Shown here: in pieces, positions 1 to 4,961 of the stretch
Position numbering within the stretch: the first letter of the stretch is position 1
Layout: every line of letters starts with the position of its first letter
Source of the DNA: Hydrogenophaga sp.
Lineage (GTDB): Bacteria; Pseudomonadota; Gammaproteobacteria; Burkholderiales; Burkholderiaceae_C
Reading direction: 5' to 3'
Assembly (NCBI GenBank): GCA_020047875.1
Contig: JAIFNE010000013.1
Span: 1 to 5,236, forward strand
Length of the DNA: 5,236 bases
Program-made: the position numbers and the translations under genes
Notes under the pieces: model-generated
Databases searched by the model: none
Told to the model about the DNA's origin: nothing
Seen by the model: only the letters and a program-made list of their open reading frames with translations

Positions 1-11
1 CCGCAGCATTT

Positions 12-31
12 TACTGGTTGGATAAACAGTA
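12..31. promoter_or_regulatory. LexA (SOS) box
   Basis: The 20-mer TACTGGTTGGATAAACAGTA has perfect 5-bp arms (TACTG/CAGTA) and the exact CTG-N10-CAG spacing of the LexA operator of gamma- and betaproteobacteria. On the minus strand a possible -10 (TAAAAT, 13 to 8) overlaps one end of the box, and an ATG (9-7) follows and runs out of the window to the left. The likeliest controlled gene is therefore a leftward one outside the window. On accessory DNA such boxes often serve umuDC/rulAB/imuAB-type or element-control genes, but nothing here identifies it. Confidence 0.7.
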
Positions 32-252
32 TCAGCAAGACAAAGCCAATGAGGGAAGAAAAGTTACTGGCCGCTCACCCCATGGCTGAAGCGAGGGGCT
101 TGCGCGGCGTTCTTGGTCAGAACCTTTGCCCGCTATCGTTGGCCGCTTGAGCGTGGCATTGGCATCCGCGTTGAACACCGTCGCTCGTTGAAGGGCACCA
201 GCAGGCGCTTGCGCACGATGTTTGCAATGGAGCTTGCGGGTGTGTATTCCAA
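32..252. other. stretch without a supportable gene
   Basis: All six frames were read. Several are open for 50-100 codons, but their compositions are rich in Arg, Ser and Pro and typical of frame shadows. None starts after a convincing ribosome-binding site and none shows a motif I recognise. One minus-strand frame ends with a TGA at 34-32, directly beside the SOS box, but I could not find a plausible start for it. Best described as intergenic or remnant DNA between the SOS-controlled gene to the left and the integrase. Confidence 0.4.
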
Positions 253-271
253 GCCCGTGCGGGCCTTTTTT
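253..271 (+). terminator. short rightward intrinsic terminator
   Basis: GCCC-GTGC-GGGC forms a 4-bp GC stem (5 bp if the G-C closing the loop is counted), then one C and six T residues. The T tract lies on the plus strand, so it would stop rightward transcripts. No plus-strand gene is seen upstream within the window. It may insulate the convergent integrase gene from transcription coming from the left. The stem is short, so strength is uncertain. Confidence 0.45.
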
Positions 272-332
272 GTGTCATCGCGCCGGCCAGGCGCTGCTTG
301 GTCGTTCGGGGCTTTCGGTTTACTGGGAAAAC

Positions 333-1307
333 TCAGTACGTCACCCGAAACGTCGGCGACTCCTCCGGCTTGCTCACCCGGCGGTCGTAAAGCTTGGTCG
401 TGCTGATGTTGGCGTGGCCCAGCCACTCCTGGACCTTGGCGATGTCTGCGTTGTGCTCCAGTGCACAGGTGGCGGCCGTGGTCCGCAAGGCATGTGGCCC
501 CATGTTCCCCTCGGTGATGCCCAGCTGCTTCATGTAGCGCACCACCACCTCTGAATACACACCACCAGGAGACAAGGCTGTGGCCTTGCCTTTCTCATAA
601 TCTCCGGTCATCTGGTTGCGAATCGGACGAAACAGCGGCCCGTCCAGGTCAGCACCATGGCCGGCGTGCTTCAGGTACTCGCTCACCAAGCGCAAGGTGA
701 TTGAATGCGCGGGGATGTAGCGCAGCTTGCCCCCTTTGCCATGCACCCGCAGGTGAGGTACTCCTCGGCGCTGGTGGTTGAAGTCCTTCACCAGAAGGTG
801 TGTCAGCTCTTCGCGGCGCAAGGCGTGAAACAGCAGAACCGACAGAATTGCCCGATCCCGCTTGCCCTTCAGGGTATCCGCCGGGGGTGCCTCCAGCAGC
901 TGGCGAACTTGAGCATCGCCGAGGGCCGGTGTCTTGCCTTCGTAGCTGTCGATCTTGGGCCGCTTCACACCTTTGACCGGGTTGTGGGTGACGGCGTTGC
1001 AGTCACACAGGTACTCAAACAAAGAAGCCAGCGCTGCCAGCTTCCGCCGGATGCTGGATCCGGCCAGACCTTGTTTTTCCAGATCGGCGCGCCAGGCCAG
1101 CACATGGCCACGGGCTACAGTCCGGAATTCTTCTAGCGACTGAATCCCCACAAACGCCATGAAGGCCTTGATGTCAGCCTGGTAGGCGCGCCGGGTCTGG
1201 ACGCTGGCCAGGTTGGCAAACCATTGGGCCTCGGGCGGCACATCGACCAGTCGGTGAAATTCGGCCTGGGTCAGCAAGCCGGATCGTGATGCGATCACAA
1301 GATTCAC
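333..1307 (-). CDS. tyrosine recombinase / site-specific integrase
   Basis: A 324-residue tyrosine recombinase of XerC/XerD-like size and layout. The N-terminal core-binding (SAM-like) domain spans roughly residues 25-108 and the catalytic domain roughly 125-312. All catalytic positions are visible: R164 in ALRREEL, K191 in HGKGGK, H272 and R275 in HALR, H298 in LGHAN and the nucleophile Y307 in TTKLYDRR. The protein should therefore be active in cutting and rejoining DNA through a 3'-phosphotyrosine. The GTG start is chosen because AAAGGAG lies 6 nt upstream. There is no adjacent excisionase gene. An inverted repeat shaped like a recombinase core site lies just upstream (1323-1348). It could be the integrase of a mobile element or a plasmid multimer resolvase; the sequence does not decide which. 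Confidence 0.95.
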   Translation of the reverse strand: MNLVIASRSGLLTQAEFHRLVDVPPEAQWFANLASVQTRRAYQADIKAFMAFVGIQSLEEFRTVARGHVLAWRADLEKQGLAGSSIRRKLAALASLFEYLCDCNAVTHNPVKGVKRPKIDSYEGKTPALGDAQVRQLLEAPPADTLKGKRDRAILSVLLFHALRREELTHLLVKDFNHQRRGVPHLRVHGKGGKLRYIPAHSITLRLVSEYLKHAGHGADLDGPLFRPIRNQMTGDYEKGKATALSPGGVYSEVVVRYMKQLGITEGNMGPHALRTTAATCALEHNADIAKVQEWLGHANISTTKLYDRRVSKPEESPTFRVTY

Positions 1308-1313
1308 GCGCCA

Positions 1314-1320
1314 CTCCTTT
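1314..1320 (-). promoter_or_regulatory. ribosome-binding site deciding the GTG start of the integrase
   Basis: On the minus strand AAAGGAG is followed by six bases (TGGCGC) and then GTG at 1307-1305. This is a strong Shine-Dalgarno at good spacing and supports the non-ATG start over internal ATG codons. Confidence 0.75.
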
Positions 1321-1322
1321 TA

Positions 1323-1348
1323 CTATTGATAACATATTTTATCGATAG
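1323..1348. repeat. inverted repeat with recombinase-core (dif-like) geometry
   Basis: On the plus strand CTATTGATAA and TTATCGATAG are inverted repeats (9 of 10 positions pair) separated by the 6-bp spacer CATATT. Arms of 10-11 bp ending in GATAA/TTATC around a 6-bp centre are the layout of XerC/D dif and many tyrosine-recombinase core sites. It is strikingly AT-rich against its surroundings and ends 15 bp from the integrase start codon. It could be the crossover site of this recombinase, an operator for its promoter (a TAAAAT -10 lies inside the repeat, read on the minus strand), or both. Confidence 0.5.
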
Positions 1349-1382
1349 CAAAGTCATCCAAAAACACAGCGCCAACTCCCCT

Positions 1383-1405
1383 GTCTGGGGGATACCCAGA
1401 CTGGG
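1383..1405. repeat. overlapping GC-rich palindromes between integrase and fic remnant
   Basis: GTCTGGG and CCCAGAC are perfect 7-bp inverted arms around GGATA (1383-1401). CCCAG-A-CTGGG (1395-1405) is a second perfect palindrome sharing the middle arm. The two hairpins are mutually exclusive in RNA. No T tract follows on either strand, so these are not standard terminators. An operator for a lost gene or for the integrase, or an accessory recombinase site, is possible. Confidence 0.4.
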
Positions 1406-1409
1406 CTGA

Positions 1410-1658
1410 GCACGATCAAAAAAGGGTGGAAATCCTCGATCATCTGATGACCGACGCGAAGTGCTCGAGGGCAATTCCTACGACCGGATTGATGCCGACA
1501 ACCTGCTCAGGCTGGGTGTGACCGCAGGCGGCAAGCGGTACGCCGACGCCAAGATGCTGATGAATCTGCGCGAGGCGTTTTCGATTGTTATGCGCACAGA
1601 TGCCACGACTTCGATCAACGAGAGCTATCTGGCTGAGCTGCACCAGACGCTCACGGGC
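1410..1658 (+). pseudogene. Fic/DOC-family protein, N-terminal fragment
   Basis: This frame is open from 1410. From about 1440 it reads as a Fic N-terminal region: REVLEGNSYDRID (the (I/L)EGNS/T signature), then LLRLGVTAGGK, an alanine/leucine-rich helix around NLREAFSIV, and YLAELHQTL. This resembles the segment that precedes the catalytic core in Fic AMP-transferases. The catalytic HxFx(D/E)GNGRxxR motif is missing. After LHQTLTG (about 1658) the frame turns into Ser/Arg-rich non-coding-like sequence, while a different frame begins to look coding. The GTG at 1461 lies inside the conserved motif and cannot be the original start. A truncated, inactive remnant; the family call rests on motif memory only. 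Confidence 0.6.
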
Positions 1659-1660
1659 GC

Positions 1661-2008
1661 CTGTTCATCGGCACCCATGCTGGTCACATCGAGATCGAAG
1701 AAACCCGCCTCGGAAGAAGCCACAAAATGCTCTTCGAGGCGAAGGAGCGCCTGGCCAGGGCTCCAGAGTTGGCCAGGCGTCTGGGCGTCGACCTGGAGAT
1801 GCCAGAAAACCTGGGAGGGCTGGCCACCATCCAGTACATCCGCAATCTGGTCGGCCAGCCGCGAGGGTCGCTGGTACTCGTCCTGGCAGAAGACGACTAC
1901 TTCTTGCGCGAGGTCTCGCCAGTGCTTGGTAATGCGCACGTGATGTCGACGCGGGCATTCCTCAGCGAGCTACCTCGCATTGCGGACATCAAGGACAAGT
2001 TGGGCGGG
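1661..2008 (+). pseudogene. unidentified segment, possibly the C-terminal part of a PIN-like protein
   Basis: The codon pattern here is strongly protein-like (G/C-ending codons, sensible composition) in a frame shifted relative to the fic fragment. It opens with RLFIGTHAGHIEIEETRLG and includes GSLVLVLAEDDYFLREV and HVMSTRAFLSEL. The hydrophobic strand ending in Asp-rich EDD, followed by a short strand and an AFL helix, recalls the last third of PIN-like folds, but I would not assign the family on this. The first ATG is at 1727, but coding similarity extends upstream of it, so the segment is 5'-truncated. It continues without a stop into the YefM-like tail. It could still be expressed as a 123-residue protein from 1727. 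Confidence 0.4.
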
Positions 2009-2098
2009 GAAGAAACCGACTACCTTTTGCGCAACCCGACGAACGCCAAAAGACTGCTCTCTGCGGTGGCGCAGTTGTCGGACGGCAACGGTGTGTAG
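2009..2098 (+). pseudogene. YefM/Phd-type antitoxin, C-terminal fragment fused to the preceding frame
   Basis: The last 29 codons begin EETDYLLRNPTNAKRLL and continue to AVAQLSDGNG. This is the pattern EET-YLLRSPANA-RL-x-I-x-L-x-x-G at the C-terminus of YefM antitoxins, the part that wraps the YoeB toxin. The N-terminal DNA-binding half of YefM is absent. A different protein segment is fused in frame instead, and no YoeB gene follows. After the TAG at 2096 the same frame would read RKLPL and then TGA. The TAG may therefore be a nonsense change of GAG, which would give a native-looking VERKLPL end; this is speculation. Confidence 0.5.
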
Positions 2099-2153
2099 AG
2101 AAAGCTCCCGCTATGAAGCCGGTCTCGTCGGCGCGGGGGGTCTTGCTTTCCGG

Positions 2154-2483
2154 CTACGAGAACAGCTCAGAGTGCGTCCCGCTGCGCACGAAAACGACCA
2201 GGCCGCTTTTGCCCGAGTCGTCGAGGGTGTAAATGAGCAAGAAGTCGCCGCCGACGTGGCATTCACGATGGCCTGCCCAGTCACCCATCAGGGCGTGATC
2301 GAGCCATTCAGGCAGCAGCGGCCCGTCGTTGCCGATCAGCAGCGTCATGGCCTCTTTCAGCCGGTTCATGTCGTACCGGCCGGAGTGGGATAGGCGCCGC
2401 CAGTCCTTGAGGAAGTCCTTGGTGTAGTCCGACGCGCGTGGCAGGTTTGCCCGCTTACTTGCGGCTGGCTTCTTCGAGGTCAT
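2154..2483 (-). CDS. yafQ: YafQ-family type II toxin (mRNA interferase)
   Basis: A 109-residue RelE-superfamily toxin of the YafQ branch, which cuts mRNA on the ribosome. Residues known as catalytic in E. coli YafQ can be placed one by one with identical spacing: H50 at H63 (LDHAL), H63 at H76 (RECHV), D67 at D80, H87 at H104 (SGTHSELF) and F91 at F108. W68 is replaced by F81, a conservative change. The N-terminus is about ten residues longer than E. coli YafQ and Lys/Ser/Ala rich. The ATG at 2483 lies inside the antitoxin gene (29-base overlap) without a clear Shine-Dalgarno, which suggests translational coupling to the antitoxin. It is the second gene of an antitoxin-toxin operon. Likely functional. 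Confidence 0.92.
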   Translation of the reverse strand: MTSKKPAASKRANLPRASDYTKDFLKDWRRLSHSGRYDMNRLKEAMTLLIGNDGPLLPEWLDHALMGDWAGHRECHVGGDFLLIYTLDDSGKSGLVVFVRSGTHSELFS

Positions 2484-2736
2484 TCAGCAAGGCGTCGGCA
2501 GTTGTGAAGCGAGTGCGACGGCTCTTGATGATCGCGTTGGCCTCGGCGATGGCGACGCGACTGGTGGCGTTCGGCGCCTTGAGCGCGAACGGCAGTTCGT
2601 TGTCGGCAACGACACGGGTCAGGAACACGCGGATCGCATCAGAAACGGTCAGGCCCATAGAGGCCAGCGTTTCCGCAGCCTGCGCCTTGAGGTTTTCGTC
2701 CACCCGAACGTGGACCATTGTGGTGGTACCAGCCAT
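2455..2736 (-). CDS. dinJ: RelB/DinJ-family antitoxin
   Basis: A 93-residue antitoxin with an N-terminal ribbon-helix-helix domain: strand MVHVRVDENLK, helix around AAETLASMGLTVSDAIR, second helix VFLTRVVADNELPF. The motif MGLTVSDAIRVFLT matches DinJ/RelB proteins closely. The C-terminal third (about 55-93) is the toxin-binding part. The ATG at 2736 is chosen over an upstream ATG at 2769 because AGGAGG sits 5 nt before it and because the upstream ATG lies within the predicted promoter/operator. The dimer should bind the palindrome at 2763-2775 and repress the operon, with the toxin acting as co-repressor, as in DinJ-YafQ. Confidence 0.92.
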   Translation of the reverse strand: MAGTTTMVHVRVDENLKAQAAETLASMGLTVSDAIRVFLTRVVADNELPFALKAPNATSRVAIAEANAIIKSRRTRFTTADALLNDLEEASRK

Positions 2737-2741
2737 GATGG

Positions 2742-2747
2742 CCTCCT
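2742..2747 (-). promoter_or_regulatory. Shine-Dalgarno of the antitoxin gene
   Basis: Perfect AGGAGG on the minus strand, 5 nt before the ATG at 2736. It fixes the start of the antitoxin and places the longer in-frame ATG at 2769 outside the translated region. Confidence 0.8.
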
Positions 2748-2748
2748 G

Positions 2749-2779
2749 TTGCGATTGATTGAGATACATTGTATCGCAA
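2749..2779 (-). promoter_or_regulatory. operator and -10 region of the dinJ-yafQ operon
   Basis: Two nested inverted repeats lie here. GATACA-A-TGTATC (2763-2775) is a perfect 6-bp palindrome around one base. TTGCGAT (2749-2755) and ATCGCAA (2773-2779) form an outer perfect 7-bp pair. Read on the minus strand, the inner palindrome contains TACAAT (2773-2768), five of six matches to the -10 consensus, so a bound repressor would block RNA polymerase. The -35 is weak; nothing close to TTGACA sits at 16-18 bp. The layout is typical of autoregulated RHH antitoxin operons. Confidence 0.65.
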
Positions 2780-2864
2780 CTACCCCGCTCGTACAGTGTG
2801 GCTGCCTACCAGGCTCAGCAGCCGCCCCGCACGCTCCGGCGTCAGTTCACACGCGGGCGGCAAA
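2780..2864 (-). pseudogene. C-terminal tail of an interrupted gene (unidentified)
   Basis: On the minus strand this frame reads PPACELTPERAGRLLSLVG and ends at a TAG at 2780-2782, after SHTVRAG. The composition and codon use (mostly G/C-ending) are protein-like, and the frame stays open back into the end of tnpB. No start codon with a ribosome-binding site is present, so only a C-terminus remains. One explanation is that the tnpB element inserted into this gene and separated it from its 5' part. I do not recognise the family, and chance openness cannot be excluded for so short a stretch. Confidence 0.3.
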
Positions 2865-2990
2865 GGATGAATTCTCCCGCCGCTAAGCCAGGGCTATAGC
2901 GGGGGTTTCCTGGGTCTGCGACCAGTGCGCGAGGCTGTTTCCAGCATCGCGTCTTACCGCGGTCTCACCAGCCGTCGGTTCGGAGCTTTC
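2865..2990 (-). ncRNA. putative omega-RNA / right-end region of the tnpB element
   Basis: In IS200/IS605 and IS607 elements the guide RNA of TnpB is made from the 3' end of tnpB and the right end of the element. Here a strong hairpin (2880-2902; CCGCTA/TAGCGG plus AGC/GCT, one bulged base, 4-base loop) straddles the tnpB stop codon. Downstream of it (minus strand) comes CGGGAGAATTCATCC. If the right end lies near that last motif (about 2865), the guide would begin with TTTGCCGCCCGCGTGTG. The exact 5' and 3' ends are estimates; position relative to tnpB and the hairpin are the only direct evidence. Confidence 0.35.
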
Positions 2991-4304
2991 CGCCCCTACC
3001 GTTTTCTTTCGGATCGCAACGCGCTTCTTCTCTTTTCTCTTGTACTCCCCCGACGCAATCAGACGGGCACCGCGCATGGCAATGACGCGGGCCGCATTGA
3101 AGTCGGCATGAGCAACGAGTCCACAGCTTTGGCAGACGAACTCGGACTGGCTGATCCGGTTGTCTGAATGAACGTGGCCGCATGCGGCACATTCCTGTGA
3201 GGAGTAGAAGGCTGGCACTTCGATGCAGAGCTTGCCGGCCCTGCGGGCTTTGTATCCCAGGTAGATCTTCGTTTGACCCCAGGCTGAGCCCAGGATGGAT
3301 TTGGCCAACCCACTCTTGGCAGTGGCGCCATTCTTTGCCCAGCGCCCTGTATCGTCCTTCTTTGCCTTGGGGCGACGTGTCATGTTCTGGATTTTGAGTG
3401 CCTCGAACACGAATAGCTTGTAGCGCTCATCGCTGGCCAGTGCGTGACTGCTCTGATGCGCCAGCTCTTGGCGCACATCCTTTGCGTAACGCTGGCGGCG
3501 CGCCACCTGGTTCTTGGCTTTGCGCCAGTTGCTTGACCCCTTCTGGCGTCGTGCTTGGCGGCGCTGCCAACGCTTCTTGTGCCTCTCTTGTGCAGCGAGG
3601 CGCTTGCGCTGGATGGGAAGCAAGTCGAAGGCCCGTTCGTCGCTGGTGGCCAGCGGCATCTTGACGCCGCGATCAAGACCGAGCGTCATCGCGCGCAGCA
3701 CATCCTGGCTGTGCTGTCCCAGCCACTCCAGCGTCTCTTCTTCGCTTGACTCATTGAGCCCATCATCAGCGCTGAATGAAACGTGCCAACGCCCGGCGTG
3801 CACGCTGATGTGGATGCTTGCCGGTGGCTGGAATTTGCGATGAGCGCAAAGCTCGATCTCGCCCACAGGAAACTTGCCCGTACCGACGAACAGACGGTGC
3901 GCAAGGGTCTCGCCTGTCTGGGCATCGATGACAGGCTTGAAGACAAAGAGTTCGGATGTAAGCCACACCGACTGTTCACCTGTCTTTCGGTGGATGCCTG
4001 GGCGCCCGGCGAGTTTGGAGAAGAAGCGGCCGTAGGCCTGTTTCCACAGCACGGCCCCGTTGCGCAGCACCTGGCTGGGCACCTCGCTCAACCAGGGCGT
4101 GAGATCGGTCTTGAAGTGGCTGTACTGCTGGTCGATGGGCGCGTACTGCCCGGCATGCGCCAGAGACTGGCGAGCAAAGCGCCGAAAGTACCGATCCTCA
4201 CCCACCTTGGCGTTGTAGATGAAGCGCTGGCAGCCGATCCAGGCAAGCAGGATCTGTATCTGCACTGCCGTGGGGTAAAGCCGGAATCGGTTGCCGATTT
4301 GCAT
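2883..4304 (-). CDS. tnpB: TnpB, RNA-guided endonuclease of IS200/IS605-type elements
   Basis: A 473-residue TnpB (OrfB). The N-terminus RFRLYPTAVQIQILLAWIG is the family's usual opening helix. The RuvC-like domain is complete: D211 (LGLDRG), E301 (FVFEALKI) and D401 (HADFNAARV). The zinc finger has C372, C375 (CAACG), C391 and C394 (CQSCG). A basic linker (about 232-275) corresponds to the bridge-helix/RNA-contact region. The tail after residue 411 is Lys/Arg-rich, then polar; it is longer than in ISDra2 TnpB (408 residues), and its codons may double as omega-RNA. No tnpA (Y1 transposase) is adjacent, so it is an IS1341-type or stranded copy. There is no Shine-Dalgarno before the ATG. Known relatives cut DNA next to a TAM under RNA guidance; this copy looks intact. 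Confidence 0.93.
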   Translation of the reverse strand: MQIGNRFRLYPTAVQIQILLAWIGCQRFIYNAKVGEDRYFRRFARQSLAHAGQYAPIDQQYSHFKTDLTPWLSEVPSQVLRNGAVLWKQAYGRFFSKLAGRPGIHRKTGEQSVWLTSELFVFKPVIDAQTGETLAHRLFVGTGKFPVGEIELCAHRKFQPPASIHISVHAGRWHVSFSADDGLNESSEEETLEWLGQHSQDVLRAMTLGLDRGVKMPLATSDERAFDLLPIQRKRLAAQERHKKRWQRRQARRQKGSSNWRKAKNQVARRQRYAKDVRQELAHQSSHALASDERYKLFVFEALKIQNMTRRPKAKKDDTGRWAKNGATAKSGLAKSILGSAWGQTKIYLGYKARRAGKLCIEVPAFYSSQECAACGHVHSDNRISQSEFVCQSCGLVAHADFNAARVIAMRGARLIASGEYKRKEKKRVAIRKKTVGAESSEPTAGETAVRRDAGNSLAHWSQTQETPAIALA

Positions 4305-4310
4305 ACTGTA

Positions 4311-4339
4311 AATTTAACCAGTGATCGGCGAGTTATCAA
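4311..4339 (-). promoter_or_regulatory. sigma70-type promoter of tnpB giving a (near-)leaderless mRNA
   Basis: On the minus strand TTGATA (4339-4334; 5 of 6 to the -35 consensus) is followed by a 17-bp spacer and TAAATT (4316-4311; 4 of 6 to the -10). The ATG at 4304 begins 7 bases after the -10, where transcription normally starts. The absence of a Shine-Dalgarno fits a leaderless start. TTGAT is also the target/TAM motif of ISDra2-like elements, so the same bases could mark the left end; this is only a possibility. Confidence 0.5.
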
Positions 4340-4347
4340 GGGAAACT

Positions 4348-4365
4348 GGCGCTGTAGGCAGCGCC
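4348..4365. repeat. perfect 7-bp hairpin between nuclease gene and tnpB
   Basis: GGCGCTG-TAGG-CAGCGCC is a perfect inverted repeat with a 4-base loop. Read on the minus strand it follows the nuclease gene by about 90 bases and is followed by AGTTTCCCTT, a poor T tract, so it would be at most a weak terminator. Its place upstream of tnpB also fits the subterminal palindrome of an IS200/IS605 left end. The remaining bases of 4305-4456 show no gene on either strand. Confidence 0.45.
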
Positions 4366-4456
4366 GTTCGCTCGACCCCACCCTGGCGTGCGCCGACGGC
4401 GGGGAATGCGCTCACATTTGTTCAACTGGGAGTTTTGATGGCGCTGCCGTGGCAAT

Positions 4457-4945
4457 CTATCGCTCTCCCCGTCGCCAGTCCCAAGGCGCTATCGGCTCGG
4501 GCTCGCGCCACAGGCCCAGCCGGCCAGCTCGCGCATCATCTTCCGCACGGGAATACAAACGACGGTCTGATGCGGACTGTTCCGTCTGGTACTTTTTGTA
4601 GTGCCAGGCGAGACCCGCTGTGACCATGGCCAAGTTGGCATCACGACCGTCGATCACAACCTTGCCGATGCTGCGACCGTACCGGTCTACCTTGTCGATT
4701 TCGACTTCTACGGTTTTTCCGAAAACGAGGTCTGAGAGCTTCTCCTTAGCCCGCTGGCCAAAAGGCTGCTTTCTCTCAGGGGTGTCGATGCCCGCCAGGC
4801 GGATCTTGTGCTGTGTCCTGGACCCGTCGAGCACGGTGATGGTGTCACCATCAGCCACGGCGACCACCTTGCCGATCAGTATGTCGGCCCAGACGGGCGA
4901 CGTCACCAGAGCGCACAACAACACCAAAATCAGACGGCGCACCAT
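4457..4945 (-). CDS. secreted thermonuclease-like (SNase domain) nuclease
   Basis: A 162-residue protein with a signal peptide (MVRRLILVLLCALVTSPVWA, cleavage expected after residue 20), hence periplasmic or secreted. The SNase fold follows: VVAVADGDTITVLDG (Ca-binding D34), IRLAGIDTPE (R49, D54, E57) and DRYGRSIG (R91). These match D21, R35, D40, E43 and R87 of staphylococcal nuclease with the same local spacing. GLAWHYKKY near residue 115 is typical of bacterial homologues. It should degrade DNA and RNA non-specifically with Ca2+. The ATG at 4945 is chosen because GGGAGAG lies 9 nt upstream and a signal peptide begins there. The open frame continues 89 codons further upstream but passes through a terminator hairpin. 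Similar nuclease genes are common on conjugative plasmids. Confidence 0.93.
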   Translation of the reverse strand: MVRRLILVLLCALVTSPVWADILIGKVVAVADGDTITVLDGSRTQHKIRLAGIDTPERKQPFGQRAKEKLSDLVFGKTVEVEIDKVDRYGRSIGKVVIDGRDANLAMVTAGLAWHYKKYQTEQSASDRRLYSRAEDDARAGRLGLWREPEPIAPWDWRRGER

Positions 4946-4954
4946 TGGATCGAT

Positions 4955-4961
4955 CTCTCCC
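4955..4961 (-). promoter_or_regulatory. Shine-Dalgarno of the nuclease gene, abutting a terminator
   Basis: GGGAGAG on the minus strand, 9 nt before the ATG at 4945. It begins immediately after the T tract of the terminator at 4962-4988, with no intervening bases. It decides the start against the longer in-frame GTG at 5212. Confidence 0.65.

Noticed and set aside
321..338. ACTG...CAGT repeat near the end of the integrase as a second LexA box
   Set aside because: The spacing between CTG and CAG is 8, not 10, so it does not fit LexA; as a hairpin it has only a 4-bp stem.
705..1136. A 143-codon plus-strand open frame opposite the integrase
   Set aside because: Lies entirely within the integrase coding region and encodes no recognisable family; a complementary-strand shadow.
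1440..1643. Minus-strand 67-codon open frame over the fic remnant
   Set aside because: No motif or start signal; it is the complement of the Fic-like reading frame.
2737..2769. Eleven-residue extension of the antitoxin from the ATG at 2769
   Set aside because: That ATG lies within the operator and predicted -10, upstream of the likely transcription start; the ATG at 2736 has a perfect AGGAGG.
3783..4601. A 272-codon plus-strand open frame opposite tnpB and the nuclease gene
   Set aside because: It overlaps two well-supported minus-strand genes, has no recognisable motif and no ribosome-binding site, and is explained as the complement of GC-rich coding DNA.
4438..4623. Plus-strand ATG at 4438 preceded by GGGAG, looking like a start
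   Set aside because: The frame from this ATG is the complement of the 3' end of the nuclease gene and shows no motif; the Shine-Dalgarno match is likely chance.
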